DNA of 64,000 bases from Rufibacter tibetensis (GTDB taxonomy: Bacteria; Bacteroidota; Bacteroidia; Cytophagales; Hymenobacteraceae). The notes under the pieces were generated by a model. It ran no database searches. It had not been told where the DNA came from and was given only the letters and a program-made list of their open reading frames with translations. The DNA is taken from positions 1,333,001 to 1,397,000 of the forward strand of contig NZ_CP012643.1 of assembly GCF_001310085.1 (NCBI RefSeq), in the 5' to 3' direction. A program made the translations under genes and the position numbers. Within the stretch, counting starts at the first letter, position 1; each line of letters begins with the position of its first letter. Below are positions 17,941 to 27,960 of the stretch, piece after piece.

Positions 17941-18471
17941 TTACTTGAAATCCACTTCATCGGCACTTGGGCCATAGCTACCCGGGATGGGCACATTGAG
18001 CAAACGCAGGAACACACCCAACTGTGCCCGATGATGGATGATTTGGCTCATTGTCATGCGTAGCACGTCGTATTTGGTGGAAGTAAGATAAATGGTTTCT
18101 CCTTCTCTGAGCGTCCATTCCTCGTTCAGATGTTCGTCTGAGCCCTCGGCGAAATGCCTTCTGCCGTCTTCCAGCATTTCCTCAAAATAGGCCAGCAACT
18201 CGGCCGTATTGTTTACATGTCTGGGCTGATAGGGATTTTGAGCAAAATCCAGTTCATGGGTGGTTAAGGTCATTCCTACCCAGGATGGCAAATCAGCGAT
18301 GTGCGTAGCCAGTGTCCGGATGTCCATGCTTTTGGGGTGGGGTCTCCAATCATACTTGTCATCTGGAATACGCTCCAGCATTTTGCGGGTGGTAACGGCT
18401 TCCTGCTCCATTTCTTTGGCGAGCAGATCCAGAACTGTGGTGGTGGCAACGGTGGTTTGCATCTCAGACAT
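17941..18471 (-). CDS. DinB family four-helix protein
   Basis: A 176-residue DinB/YfiT-like protein, a four-helix bundle that usually binds one metal with three His ligands. Candidate ligands are in the THIADLPSW helix and in the C-terminal IIHHRAQLGVFLRLL helix, a DinB hallmark. Many relatives are thiol-dependent transferases or hydrolases; the reaction here is unknown. I chose the ATG at 18471 (MSEMQTTVATT); the upstream frame extends to 18510. It lies downstream of a WYL-type regulator on the same strand, a frequent pairing in Bacteroidota. Confidence 0.8.
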   Translation of the reverse strand: MSEMQTTVATTTVLDLLAKEMEQEAVTTRKMLERIPDDKYDWRPHPKSMDIRTLATHIADLPSWVGMTLTTHELDFAQNPYQPRHVNNTAELLAYFEEMLEDGRRHFAEGSDEHLNEEWTLREGETIYLTSTKYDVLRMTMSQIIHHRAQLGVFLRLLNVPIPGSYGPSADEVDFK

Positions 18472-18569
18472 AAGGTTAGTGGTTAAGTGATGACACAAAG
18501 AAATAGCCACCCACTGACAACCCTATGGCAGTCTACTTTCAGAAAATGAAAAATATTTTTGGCAAGTCG

Positions 18570-18605
18570 GCTTTCAGCTCGGTTTCAGAAAAACAGCGTT
18601 GAAAC
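18570..18605. repeat. Dispersed palindromic intergenic repeat, copy 2
   Basis: Begins GCTTTCAGCTCGGTTTC and ends ACAGCGTTGAAAC; a degenerate member of the family, lying between the WYL regulator and dinB-like genes. Confidence 0.5.
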
Positions 18606-18632
18606 ACACGGCCAAAGCAGCTCTACGTAATA

Positions 18633-19322
18633 TTAATACGGAACAGGCAATTGCTTCATGTATTCAGCTACCGGCATGTGATCGGTTTTAAGGAAAGGTA
18701 GCTCAGTGTTTTTGATGGTAAGGATGCGAGAAACTTTGAAATCGCGGTAGTCCTGCCGTTGGTGGCACCACCCAATGAGGTGCCAACTATAAGCGTAGAA
18801 GATCAGCCCGATGGGCTCTAACTTGCGCTTGCTTACCTCCTCATTTTTGTTTTTGTAGCCAATTTCCAGAATACAGTTGTTGGAGATGGCCTGCTGAATA
18901 AGCGCCAAGTACTCATAATCATTGTTGATACAGGGCGGCAACTGGAGCTTGATGTGGTTGTTGAGGAAGTCCAGCTTTTCTTTCTGGGTGGTACGCAGCA
19001 CAGCTTTCACCTTGTTCAGCGCCGAGGCATAGTGCGTATGGATGGACTTATCCGTGAACCCGAAGACCATGGCCTCCATCAACAGCAGGGCGTTGGCTTC
19101 TTCAGAGGTGAAGGAGACGGGCGGTAGAAAATAGCCCTGCACTACAAAATAGCCTTTGTGCGGCTCAAAGCCTACGGGTACCCCTTGCTCGCCCAGCGCC
19201 TTCATGTCACGGTACACGGTACGCACGCTAATGGCAAACGCTTCCGCGATCTTCTCTGCCGTCACGTACTTCTTGGACTGCAGCAACGTCAATATCCCGA
19301 AAAGCCTGTCTACCCGGTTCAT
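18633..19322 (-). CDS. YafY-type HTH/WYL-domain transcriptional regulator
   Basis: A 229-residue regulator. The N-terminal winged helix-turn-helix (about 1-60; VTAEKIAEAFAISVRTVYRDMKAL) is of the DeoR/HTH_11 type. The C-terminal WYL domain (about 140-210; ILEIGYKNKN, KLEPIGLIFYAYSWHLIGWCH) binds nucleic acid or nucleotide ligands in known members. Likely controls the downstream DinB-family gene; the gap between them is 161 nt and carries a palindromic repeat. Confidence 0.88.
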   Translation of the reverse strand: MNRVDRLFGILTLLQSKKYVTAEKIAEAFAISVRTVYRDMKALGEQGVPVGFEPHKGYFVVQGYFLPPVSFTSEEANALLLMEAMVFGFTDKSIHTHYASALNKVKAVLRTTQKEKLDFLNNHIKLQLPPCINNDYEYLALIQQAISNNCILEIGYKNKNEEVSKRKLEPIGLIFYAYSWHLIGWCHQRQDYRDFKVSRILTIKNTELPFLKTDHMPVAEYMKQLPVPY

Positions 19323-19370
19323 ACATTATTTAGTTTAGGGTATTATAGCCAAGAGGCACCTATTTCCATT

Positions 19371-19405
19371 GTTTTAAGCTCGTTTTCAGGAAATAACCTT
19401 TTAAC
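19371..19405. repeat. Dispersed palindromic intergenic repeat, copy 3
   Basis: GTTTTAAGCTCGTTTTC, then AGGAAATAACC and TTTTAAC: the right arm is degenerate. Confidence 0.5.
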
Positions 19406-19558
19406 ACCCAGTGGTTTCGGCCTCTAAGTACTGCAGCACCTCGTGAGGCAAAAAAGAAGCAAGCTCCTAAAATGGGTATCAGAAAAGCACTTGAAAGCAT
19501 CCCAGTTTCGTATTCATATATGTCTCCAAGATAGTATTTTTTAATAAACACAATAAAG

Positions 19559-19597
19559 CCAACTGCCCTGAAAGTGAATGACTTTCAGAGCAGTTGG
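19559..19597 (-). terminator. Terminator of the HTCS-GH9-MFS operon
   Basis: A 17-bp stem (19559-19575 with 19581-19597) with one wobble pair, about 60 nt past the end of the MFS gene. Confidence 0.7.
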
Positions 19598-19614
19598 CTC
19601 TACTAAAAAATTCA

Positions 19615-19649
19615 TTTCAAGCCTGTTTCTGCAAAAGCAGCCTTGAAAC
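19615..19649. repeat. Dispersed palindromic intergenic repeat, copy 4
   Basis: TTTCAAGCCTGTTTCTG followed by CAAAAGCAGCCTTGAAAC; arms pair well. It sits 10 nt past the MFS stop codon. Confidence 0.6.
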
Positions 19650-19658
19650 AGAAGAGAG

Positions 19659-21101
19659 TTACCTAATTGAAGCAGAATTATTAACGCGGGTGCGATATCC
19701 GGCAAAGCCGTAGAAGACAATGTAAAGGTAGCAGAGCATGGGCACGATGAAGGAGAACTGCACATCACCCGTCACATCAGCCACAGCGCCCTGCAGCGGC
19801 GGAATAATGGCACCGCCCACAATGGCCATCACCAGCAGCGACGACCCCTGGCTTGTATGCGCACCCAGTCCTTTAATAGCCAAGTCAAAGATGGTGGGGA
19901 ACATGATGGAGTTGAATAACCCAATCCCAATCACCGCCCACATGGCCAGACCTCCCTGCGCGAAGGTTCCAATCAAGAGCAGCACAATCACTGCGGTAGC
20001 ATAAAGCCCCACAGTACGGTTGGGAATGAAACGGCCCAGCAGCAACACTACAAAGTTCACCACAATCAGCCCAAGAATGATGAGCGCCTGATCCAGGTCA
20101 TAAAGGGCGTACACCGTTACAAAGGTCACCAGCGCAATAACGGCCATGATCACGTATTTCAAAGCTTTGTTCCGGAACTGCGCCAGCGCTACCGCCCCAA
20201 AAAAACGGCCAATCATAGCCCCACCCCAGTAGAAAGACAGAAAATGCTTCGCCTCTGACTCGTCTAGCCCCGCAATTTGCGGCAGCTTCAGGTAGTTGAT
20301 GATCATGCTGCCTACGGCCACTTCACCGCCTACGTACATGAAAATACAGATAATGCCCAGTACCAGGTGCCGGTGCTTCAGTGCGCCCGAGCCAGCCACT
20401 ACCGCAGTTCCATCACCTGTTAAACGTGGCAAAGGGGCCAGCTTGATGATCACCGCAATTATTAGAAGTGTCACGGCCAAGCCGATGTACGGCATCTTCA
20501 CCGAGTCTGCGTTGGTGGTGTCATTGGTTACTTGGTCAAAGATGAGGTACCCGCCTATGATGGGAGCAATGGTAGTCCCGAAGGAGTTCAATGCCTGCGT
20601 CAGGTTCATGCGGCTGGAAGAAGACTCCGGCGGACCTAATATGGAAACGTACGGATTGGCTGTAATCTGCAACACCGTAATTCCTGAGGCCAGCACGAAC
20701 AGTGCCCCCAAAAACAAACCATAAGAATGCAGATCGGCGGCAGGCAGGAACAGGAGGCAACCCAGAGCCGTCACCATCAGCCCCACAATAATGCCGTTTT
20801 TGTACCCTATTTTCAGAATCGGGTCACCTTTGGTGACGGAAAAAATGAAGTACAGTAGTGAGACAATGAAGTAAGCCCCAAAGAATGCCGTCTGGATGAG
20901 CATCGCCTGCCAGTTCTGCAGCGTGAACACCTGCTGCAGTTTAGGGATCAGGATGTCGTTCATGCACGTGATAAAGCCCCACATAAAGAAGAGCATCGTC
21001 ACCGTCATTAAAGGCCCCAGGTAACTTCCGCCGGGCGCAGCACCTATTCCAGTACCCGCTGGGGCAGAGGTTTTCGCGCTGCTTGTTGAGATTCCTGCCA
21101 T
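19659..21101 (-). CDS. Sugar MFS permease (FucP/GluP-like)
   Basis: A 480-residue inner-membrane sugar:proton symporter with about 12 hydrophobic segments. Diagnostic stretches are FFMWGFITCMNDILIPKLQ in the first helix, GASGITVLQ-type helix (ASGITVLQITANPYVSILG) and LNSFGTTIAPIIGG, typical of the glucose/galactose and fucose branch in Bacteroidota. It is 54 nt downstream of the GH9 gene, so it probably imports glucose or short beta-glucans released by that operon; the exact sugar cannot be read from sequence. Confidence 0.87.
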   Translation of the reverse strand: MAGISTSSAKTSAPAGTGIGAAPGGSYLGPLMTVTMLFFMWGFITCMNDILIPKLQQVFTLQNWQAMLIQTAFFGAYFIVSLLYFIFSVTKGDPILKIGYKNGIIVGLMVTALGCLLFLPAADLHSYGLFLGALFVLASGITVLQITANPYVSILGPPESSSSRMNLTQALNSFGTTIAPIIGGYLIFDQVTNDTTNADSVKMPYIGLAVTLLIIAVIIKLAPLPRLTGDGTAVVAGSGALKHRHLVLGIICIFMYVGGEVAVGSMIINYLKLPQIAGLDESEAKHFLSFYWGGAMIGRFFGAVALAQFRNKALKYVIMAVIALVTFVTVYALYDLDQALIILGLIVVNFVVLLLGRFIPNRTVGLYATAVIVLLLIGTFAQGGLAMWAVIGIGLFNSIMFPTIFDLAIKGLGAHTSQGSSLLVMAIVGGAIIPPLQGAVADVTGDVQFSFIVPMLCYLYIVFYGFAGYRTRVNNSASIR

Positions 21102-21155
21102 GTATTAATTTGTTTGCTGAGTTGGTGGGTAAATAGACGTAAGTGGTAGCTAAGC

Positions 21156-22970
21156 TTACTTGGTTTTCTTTGCGGCAAAGCCCGCCTGTTGCTGGAGCGC
21201 CTCAATAGCACCGGCTAAGTACACCAGCGGGGCGTTCCAGTTGATGGCGATCTCATTAGCGGCGTAAGAACAATCTGAGTCAAGGTACATCTCATCTGGT
21301 GCCGTGGCGGTGTAGCCCGGGCACTTATCCTGCTTGTTCGCGTTAGCATTGGTTCCTCCCGATAGCAAGCCAGGGACTGGTTCAGCAATGCCATCGGCTA
21401 TGGAAGGGCGATGGTGCGGGTACATGGTAGATTTATCGCCGTACCCGGTTACGAAGGAGTAGCCCACCGCATTTCGGCCCAGCAGATAATCCAAATTAGA
21501 AAGGGCAGCCTGAAGGTATTTTTTGTTGCCGGTAAGGTTATAGGCCTGCACCAGCGCAATACCCTGGTTTGCGGCCACCGAGGAGCTACCCCAGATATAG
21601 TCTTCCTTGGCCCGGCCCATCACGGTTCTGTACGCCCCAGTTGCAGCTCCGGAAGCCATGCCATCGGTTAATTGCAGAAGTCTTTTTTTAATCTCAGGCA
21701 GGTCTTTCTGCACGGCGGCACTTTTGTGGTCTTTGTTCCGCAGCAAGGTATAATAGCCTAATAACCGCACCTGGGCCCAACTGGGCAGAGGCATCTTAGC
21801 GTCTGGCAACATAGGCACGGCTTTGTAATAGCTCTCATCTTTGGTAGTGGTGTACAGTTCCGCGGCTGCCCAGATAAATTCATCACTAAAGTCTTTGTCG
21901 CCGTAAGCGCCGGTGGTCACGTCCGGGCCAAAGTTTTTGTTAATCTCCTCCTGCTCATACGCCACGTTAGGGTTTTTCTGTGCCCATGCCCAAGCCTTGG
22001 TGGCAGCGGTGAGGCAGGAATCAGACAAGCCCGGAAACTCTTTGGAGAAGTTCTTGTACACCCGGCTCGCCTGCGCCATTACTGCCGCAAAGTTTAGGGC
22101 CGCTCCGGTTCCTTTCTGCACCACATAACGCGGAGAGGTGGCTTTGTCTGGCATGACCATTCCGTCAAAAGAGGCATTGGTGAGTTTGTGGTACACGCCT
22201 CCATCGTTCGGGTCCTGCATGGTCAGCATCCAACGCAGGTTCCAAAGTGCCTCATCCAGCAGATCAGGAACGGGGTTCTGGCTTTCAGGAATGTTCAGGT
22301 TCTGAGTTTGGTAGTACTTAGGGAAATCTTCATAAGCCGAAAGCAGAGTACCCATGGTGATGCCGCTGTTCACAATGTACTTGTTATAGTCACCGGCATC
22401 ATACCACCCTTTGGTGGAGGAAATCACCGTACCAGTGGGGCGTTGGGCTGTAGCCGCCGAGGCATGCACCAGCACCTTGTCGTCTGGGTGCCCCGCGGGC
22501 CGGTGCCACTTTCCCGCATATTTCTCTGGCAAGTCAATGGCCGTGCGCTGGAAGTAAAATCCTTTAATAGCGGCTGCCGCTACTTCCTGGTGTACCTGGG
22601 GCTTAATCTCGAAAGAATAAGAAGTGCCCACCCCCGGAATCTCCAGCACATAAGTGCCCGGAGTGCTAAACTGGCTGAAATCAGCTACCCTGGTTGGTTT
22701 GTTTGACAACTCAGTGAGTTTGGAAGCCGAAAGTTGCCCGGTATAAACCGTCTTAGCCCCACTTGCAGACTTCAAAAAGAACTTACCTCCTTTGTTCTCG
22801 CCCACCACCACGGCTATTTTAGCGGCATTTGGGTAAAAACCCAATTGATTCAATCTGACGCTTTCCTGACCCTTGGTTTCTTTCTGGGTTTGGGGGGAAC
22901 TCTGGGCTAAAGCACCAGAAAAAGAAAGGCAGAGCAGGGCTCCACCAAGGGTTTTGTACAAATTACGCAT
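21156..22970 (-). CDS. GH9 endo-beta-glucanase (cellulase)
   Basis: A 604-residue exported inverting glycoside hydrolase. The start at 22970 gives a clean signal peptide (MRNLYKTLGGALLCLSFSGALAQ). An N-terminal Ig-like CelD_N domain (about 30-120; VRLNQLGFYP) precedes the (alpha/alpha)6 barrel. Catalytic landmarks are WYDAGDYNKY (about 187, the two Asp that act as base) , the PHHRPS loop (about 522) and the acid Glu in NEIAINWNAPL (about 572). It would cut cellulose, mixed-linkage glucan or glucomannan. The gene is 202 nt downstream of the sensor gene and 54 nt before the MFS permease. Confidence 0.9.
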   Translation of the reverse strand: MRNLYKTLGGALLCLSFSGALAQSSPQTQKETKGQESVRLNQLGFYPNAAKIAVVVGENKGGKFFLKSASGAKTVYTGQLSASKLTELSNKPTRVADFSQFSTPGTYVLEIPGVGTSYSFEIKPQVHQEVAAAAIKGFYFQRTAIDLPEKYAGKWHRPAGHPDDKVLVHASAATAQRPTGTVISSTKGWYDAGDYNKYIVNSGITMGTLLSAYEDFPKYYQTQNLNIPESQNPVPDLLDEALWNLRWMLTMQDPNDGGVYHKLTNASFDGMVMPDKATSPRYVVQKGTGAALNFAAVMAQASRVYKNFSKEFPGLSDSCLTAATKAWAWAQKNPNVAYEQEEINKNFGPDVTTGAYGDKDFSDEFIWAAAELYTTTKDESYYKAVPMLPDAKMPLPSWAQVRLLGYYTLLRNKDHKSAAVQKDLPEIKKRLLQLTDGMASGAATGAYRTVMGRAKEDYIWGSSSVAANQGIALVQAYNLTGNKKYLQAALSNLDYLLGRNAVGYSFVTGYGDKSTMYPHHRPSIADGIAEPVPGLLSGGTNANANKQDKCPGYTATAPDEMYLDSDCSYAANEIAINWNAPLVYLAGAIEALQQQAGFAAKKTK

Positions 22971-23172
22971 GTTTGCTCTTTTCAATTTTGAACGCTTCTT
23001 GACTATTGAACAAGGAAGATTTCTGTCCTTTTTCTGTTTGGCTAAGGTAGGCAACCCTAAGGCTGCCAAAGTGTACCAAATGTTTCAAATCAGTCCCTCT
23101 CCTGTTAACCTTGCTTTATTATAGTATAAGAGAACCTTTTTCAAGCATCCAGAACCGGAAAACCCACGCCGC

Positions 23173-26100
23173 TTACGCATCTTTTTTCTCCGCAAGTTTG
23201 CTTTCTGCGTACTGCGAGGGCAGGATGTTGTATTCCTCCTTAAAATACTTAGTGAAGTATTTTCGGTTGTTGAAGCCCACTTTGTAGGCGACCTCAGCCA
23301 CTGTTAATTGGCTCTTTTCCAGAAACTGGAGGGCATGCTGCAAGCGTATCTTCCTAATGAATTCTACTGGCGACTGCCCCGTAATAGCTACCATCTTTTT
23401 ATAGAGGTGCACCCTGCTCACACCCAGTTCCCGGCTCATTGCCTCCACTGATAACTCCGGATCACTCAGGTTGTCTTCCACGTACTTAATCGCCTTTCTT
23501 ATAAGCTTATCGTCCAGTGACACGATCTCGTTTTCACTGGCTTGCACGCTCACTTTCTTCTCAAACACCTTCTGCAAAAGCTCACGTTGTGAAATCAGGT
23601 TTCTGATTCTGGATAGCAGCATGTCAAAGTTGAAGGGCTTGGTGAGGTAATCATTCGCGCCAATGTCCAAGCCTTTCAGTTTCTTTTCATCTGAAGTGTG
23701 GGCTGTGAGCAAGACAAACGGAATCTGGGAGGTTCTGGGATCAGACTTGATTTTCTTGCAGAACTCCATACCGTCTACCTCGGGCATCATGAGATCACTC
23801 ACAATCAGATCTGGCAAAAAAGCTAGGGCTTTTTGCCAACCTTCTTTGCCGTCTTTGGCTTCCAGAATGTTAAAGTGGGGGCTCAGGCTATCTTTGAGGT
23901 AGAACCTGAAATCTTCGTTATCCTCTGCCACCAGCACTACCGGCTTGTGGTCTGCAAATGTTACGGGCCGTAATTTGGCCAAGGTTGGCTCTGTTTCCTG
24001 CTCAGTTTGAATTTCCGCTACCGCTTCAATTACGTCCGCTTTCTTGATGGATTCTTTCACCGGGATGGTCACCGTAAAGCAACTTCCTGCCCCTGGAGCA
24101 CTGTCCACCGTAATCACGCCCCCGTGCAGGTGCACAAACTCCTGCACCAAGGCCAACCCAATGCCGCTGCCCTGGTTCATCATGTGACCCGGTACCGTGT
24201 CACGGAAGAACCGGTCGAAGATCTTTTTGTGGTTCTCCTTGGCGATACCAATGCCAGTATCGCGCACTTTCAACTCCAGAATCTTCAGGCCTTCAGAGGC
24301 GGCATCGGTGGCGTGGCAATGGAGTTCTACCTCAATGCGGCCTTGCGCGGGCGTGAATTTGAAGGCATTAGACAGCAGGTTGAACAGGATCTTTTCCAGC
24401 TTATCCTTGTCAAAGGAAACGGAAAGCGCTTCTACACTGGAGGCAAAAGACAAAGAGATATTCTTAGTGTCTGACAGGTCCACAAAGGAGTTGACCGTTT
24501 CCTGCACAAAGGCTACTACATCTCCTTTAGACGGTGAAAGCTTCATGTCTTCCACGTCCATTTTCTTGAAATCCAGCAGTTGGTTCACCATGTTTAGAAG
24601 CCGTTTGGCGTTCTTCTGAATCATCTGGTACTGGTGGTGCTGGTCCGGGTCATGCACTTCCTTCAGCAATTTCTCAATGGGGGCCAGAATCAACGTCAGG
24701 GGTGTCCGGAACTCATGGCTGATGTTGGTGAAGAACTTGATTTTAAGGAGGTCCAGCTCATGCAACTGGTGCGCGGCACGCCGCTCCTGCTCCAGTTCAA
24801 ATTTGGTTTCCCTCTTTTTAAGTTCTACTCTTCTAATGAGTACCAACGCCATCAGGCCCAGAACTCCGTACAGCACAAAGGCAAGGGGCGTTTGCCAGAA
24901 AGGGGCCTGCACGGTGATCTCCATCTGGGTTTCGGTCTGGGTCCAGACGCCATCGTTGTTAGACGCCATCACTTTAAAGGTATAGTGCCCCGGGTCTAAG
25001 TTGGTGTAGGTAATTTTGCGGTTCTCTGACTCTACGGTATGCCACTCCTTGTCAAAGCCCTCTAGTTTGTAGCGGTACCGGTTCTTTTCCGGGTGGATGA
25101 AGTTCAGGGCCGCAAACTCAATGGAGAACACATTCTCATCATGCTCCAGCGTGATCTCTTTGGTATCTGAAACAGACTTGGCCAGAATCACACGCTCATT
25201 TACCGGCTTGCCTGCCTCCAGCGATTGGTTGAACAACTGAAAGTCTGTGAACACCAGGCGTGGCGCGGCGGTATTCTTTTGGATCTGTTTTGGCAAAAAG
25301 AGGTTAAAACCGTTGGCGCCGCCAAAGACGAGTTCTCCCCTGCGGGTGCGCAGCGCAGCGTTTTCATTGAACACTTTTCCCTGCAAACCATCCTGCTCAT
25401 CAAAATTCCGGAAGCTATACCTGTATTCCTGTCCCACCTTCCGGATCATGAGGTGCGCGATGCCGCTATGAGTACTCACCCACAGCTGCCCCTCTTTGTC
25501 TTCCAAAATGGTGGTGATGGTGTTATTAGGCAACCCGTCTTTGGTAGTGAAATGGGAAAAGGAGTTATCCTGCTCATTGTAGAGGTCCAATCCTTCGCTG
25601 GTGCCAATCCATACCTGGTTTCGGCTGTCCCTGTGAATGAATTTGATATTGTTACTGATCAGGCTTTTGGGGTTCTTGGGGTCATGGAAGAAGTAGGAGC
25701 TTTTCCCGGTTTCCTTGTTAAATACATCCACGCCAAAGCCACCGCCTACCCATAGGTTCCCGTTCCGGTCTTCATTGATGGCGGAGATGTAATCACAGTG
25801 GATCGGGAATTTGCCTACTCCTATATTAGAATGTATAAAGCCGTTCTGCGTGGGGTCAAACAGTTCCAGGCCGCCCCGCAAGGTACCAATCCAGATGTTG
25901 CCTTTTTTATCTTCGTACAACTCCCAGATGCTGTTATCTGACAAGCTCCTGGGGTTCCCTAATTCATTTTTGTAGTGGGTGAAGGTCTTCCCATTGAACC
26001 GGGAAAGCCCACCCAGGTAGGTACCAACCCACAAGTTCTTGTTACGGTCAAGGAGCAGGCTTACCACCACGTCATTGGATAAGCTGTTCGCATCAGCGGG

Positions 26101-27342
26101 GTTGTGCCGGTAGTGGGTGTATTTTCCGGTGGCCCGGTCAAAGTACAGCAAGCCGTCTCCGTTGGTGCCAATCCATAAGTTGCCTTTCTCATCCTCGGCG
26201 AAGGCATTGATGTCATCATACGGCAGGCTCCCTGGAAGCGAGGCCTGGTGCCTGAACTGCGGAAAACGCACCAGGTTTTTATGATAGTAGTTGATGCCTT
26301 TCTTGAAAGTGCCTACCCAAATAATGCCTTGGTTGTCTTTGTACAACGCATTGATACTGTTGTGCACCAAGCTTTTCTCCACTTCTTCCTTGTGCCGGAT
26401 GTATTGCACCGTGAACGAGTTCTTATCAACGAGGTTGATGCCACCATGGTCAGCGCCAATCCAGATTTTGCCCGCTTCTCCTTCAATAATGCCCCTGATC
26501 AGATTATTGGTCAGTTGCAGCCCGGCTGATGTCTTATGGAAATGCTGCAGCGTTTTAGCGCTGCTTTTATAAAAGTAAACGCCAACGGCACTCTCGCGCA
26601 CGTAAAGCCAAAGGTCATTCGCGGAATCAACGGTTAAGGCATAGTCCAACGCTTCCTGGCTGTAGTTCCGGAAAATCTCGTCATTTCGCTCTACCACCTT
26701 CAGGGTCTTCGCGTCTAGTTTCTCCAGAATACCGTTTCTATGCACTACCCAGATATCGCCTTTGGTGGTTTGGCCTATGCTCGAAATGAAGTTGGAACTA
26801 AGGTTGGATTTGGCCGAAAAGGCGTTTTTCAACATCACCGAACTGCGCGTTTTGGTGTTGTACTTCACCAACCCCTGCCCTGCCACCACAAACCAGAAGT
26901 TTCCCTCGCGGTCTTTCAGGATGTCTTCTATATTGCTGTTGGCCGGCAGCTGATACTTTTTCAGGAAGGGTTCCTGGTTGCGGTGAAACTTCTCGGTGGC
27001 GGGGTCAAACACACAACTTCCCTGTAAGGTCTGCACCCAGATTTTACCGTCTGGCCCCTCCAGCAGGCGGGTCACATCATTGCTAATGATAGAGGTAGTG
27101 TCACTGGACTGGTACTTGTACACCTTGAGCTTGTACCCATCATAACGATTCAGCCCTCCGGCAATGGTGCCCACCCACAAATAGCCACGGCTGTCTTTCA
27201 GGAAGCATTTCACCTGGTTACTGGATAACCCTTGGTTTATGTCGATGAGCGAAAACCTGTATTGCTCCGGCACCTGGGCCCGCACCTGGACTACCAACCC
27301 CAGGAACATCCATACCACTCCTATCGCTCTATTGAAACCCAT
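23173..27342 (-). CDS. Hybrid two-component system sensor/regulator (HTCS)
   Basis: A 1389-residue one-protein signalling system. Order: signal peptide (1-22), a long beta-propeller sensor of repeated GNLWIGT-type blades (about 25-700), a Y_Y_Y domain (about 735-805), one membrane helix (about 818-838), a HisKA helix with the phospho-accepting His in NISHEFRTPL (about 877), HATPase with DTGIGI and GSGIGLAL, a receiver domain (EDN about 1136, phospho-acceptor Asp in SDLMMPEVDG about 1181, LTKPF) and a C-terminal AraC HTH (about 1290-1385). All key phospho-relay residues are present. It should sense periplasmic oligosaccharides and activate this locus; it heads the minus-strand operon with GH9 and the permease. 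Confidence 0.93.
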   Translation of the reverse strand: MGFNRAIGVVWMFLGLVVQVRAQVPEQYRFSLIDINQGLSSNQVKCFLKDSRGYLWVGTIAGGLNRYDGYKLKVYKYQSSDTTSIISNDVTRLLEGPDGKIWVQTLQGSCVFDPATEKFHRNQEPFLKKYQLPANSNIEDILKDREGNFWFVVAGQGLVKYNTKTRSSVMLKNAFSAKSNLSSNFISSIGQTTKGDIWVVHRNGILEKLDAKTLKVVERNDEIFRNYSQEALDYALTVDSANDLWLYVRESAVGVYFYKSSAKTLQHFHKTSAGLQLTNNLIRGIIEGEAGKIWIGADHGGINLVDKNSFTVQYIRHKEEVEKSLVHNSINALYKDNQGIIWVGTFKKGINYYHKNLVRFPQFRHQASLPGSLPYDDINAFAEDEKGNLWIGTNGDGLLYFDRATGKYTHYRHNPADANSLSNDVVVSLLLDRNKNLWVGTYLGGLSRFNGKTFTHYKNELGNPRSLSDNSIWELYEDKKGNIWIGTLRGGLELFDPTQNGFIHSNIGVGKFPIHCDYISAINEDRNGNLWVGGGFGVDVFNKETGKSSYFFHDPKNPKSLISNNIKFIHRDSRNQVWIGTSEGLDLYNEQDNSFSHFTTKDGLPNNTITTILEDKEGQLWVSTHSGIAHLMIRKVGQEYRYSFRNFDEQDGLQGKVFNENAALRTRRGELVFGGANGFNLFLPKQIQKNTAAPRLVFTDFQLFNQSLEAGKPVNERVILAKSVSDTKEITLEHDENVFSIEFAALNFIHPEKNRYRYKLEGFDKEWHTVESENRKITYTNLDPGHYTFKVMASNNDGVWTQTETQMEITVQAPFWQTPLAFVLYGVLGLMALVLIRRVELKKRETKFELEQERRAAHQLHELDLLKIKFFTNISHEFRTPLTLILAPIEKLLKEVHDPDQHHQYQMIQKNAKRLLNMVNQLLDFKKMDVEDMKLSPSKGDVVAFVQETVNSFVDLSDTKNISLSFASSVEALSVSFDKDKLEKILFNLLSNAFKFTPAQGRIEVELHCHATDAASEGLKILELKVRDTGIGIAKENHKKIFDRFFRDTVPGHMMNQGSGIGLALVQEFVHLHGGVITVDSAPGAGSCFTVTIPVKESIKKADVIEAVAEIQTEQETEPTLAKLRPVTFADHKPVVLVAEDNEDFRFYLKDSLSPHFNILEAKDGKEGWQKALAFLPDLIVSDLMMPEVDGMEFCKKIKSDPRTSQIPFVLLTAHTSDEKKLKGLDIGANDYLTKPFNFDMLLSRIRNLISQRELLQKVFEKKVSVQASENEIVSLDDKLIRKAIKYVEDNLSDPELSVEAMSRELGVSRVHLYKKMVAITGQSPVEFIRKIRLQHALQFLEKSQLTVAEVAYKVGFNNRKYFTKYFKEEYNILPSQYAESKLAEKKDA

Positions 27343-27960
27343 AATTAACTTTTAGCAGCAACCCTTCAAAGAGGAAAATCTCTCCCGCAGGCCCCGCTTT
27401 CCTTTATCGTTTATACCACCGGCACTTTACTGTAGACACTGCCAGCACCCTTACAACCCCGGTACGAAAAGCCTTCGGTCATTTTGATCCTTATTTCTCA
27501 AAATCAGGCCTAAAACCGGCTCCACCTTTTCTTTCAAGCTAATGTTTTCAGTTATCATTCCATCCCAATCTGGTCCAAGCTTCCTCCAGATCTGTTTTTA
27601 TCAGATGGAAGGATTTTTGGGGAATTTCTGAAAACCGGCCTCAAAGCAAAAGCTTCGGTTTACGTCCTTTCGCAACCTGCACCTCTTCAAAAAAATTCAT
27701 TTGATGCGTGTACCTCACTTTTCACAGGAAATAACAAAAAAGAACCCGCTCCTGAAAGAGCTACTGCACACAAGGCTTTCTCAAAGATAGCTGCTTTGAC
27801 CAGACCAGAGAAGGACCAAATGTTTCCTTTTACTGGCTTATTTGTTAAGGATGCCCCAAAGCCTCAGCAGCACTCAAAAAGTTGCCTTATACTTGTATGA
27901 TGATAGTTCCGGGACGTTCAAAATCTTGGGCTCAGAACCATTAACCAACCAACACAAAAC
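27343..27960. other. Divergent promoter region between HTCS and GH3 genes
   Basis: A 618-nt region with no credible gene. It contains two degenerate palindrome-family copies (around 27482-27517 and 27613-27646) and, at 27888-27895, TATACTTG, one mismatch from the -7 consensus TAnnTTTG, about 65 nt before the GH3 start. It presumably carries the sites for the HTCS AraC domain, which I cannot define by eye. Confidence 0.5.
27613..27646. repeat. Dispersed palindromic intergenic repeat, copy 5
   Basis: Degenerate left arm followed by GAAAACCGGCCTCAAAGC, close to the family right arm. A second partial copy with a near-consensus right arm (AAAATCAGGCCTAAAAC) lies at 27501-27517. Confidence 0.45.

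Larger units (their letters stand above)
19323..19658. other. Intergenic region with two palindromic repeats and a terminator
   Basis: The 336-nt gap between two minus-strand genes contains repeat copies at 19371 and 19615 and a hairpin at 19559-19597. A 63-codon minus frame at 19360-19551 runs through the first repeat and shows no family signature, so I do not call it. Confidence 0.55.

Noticed and set aside
19360-19551. 63-codon minus-strand frame between the WYL regulator and the MFS gene
   Set aside because: It runs through one of the palindromic repeats and lacks a family signature.
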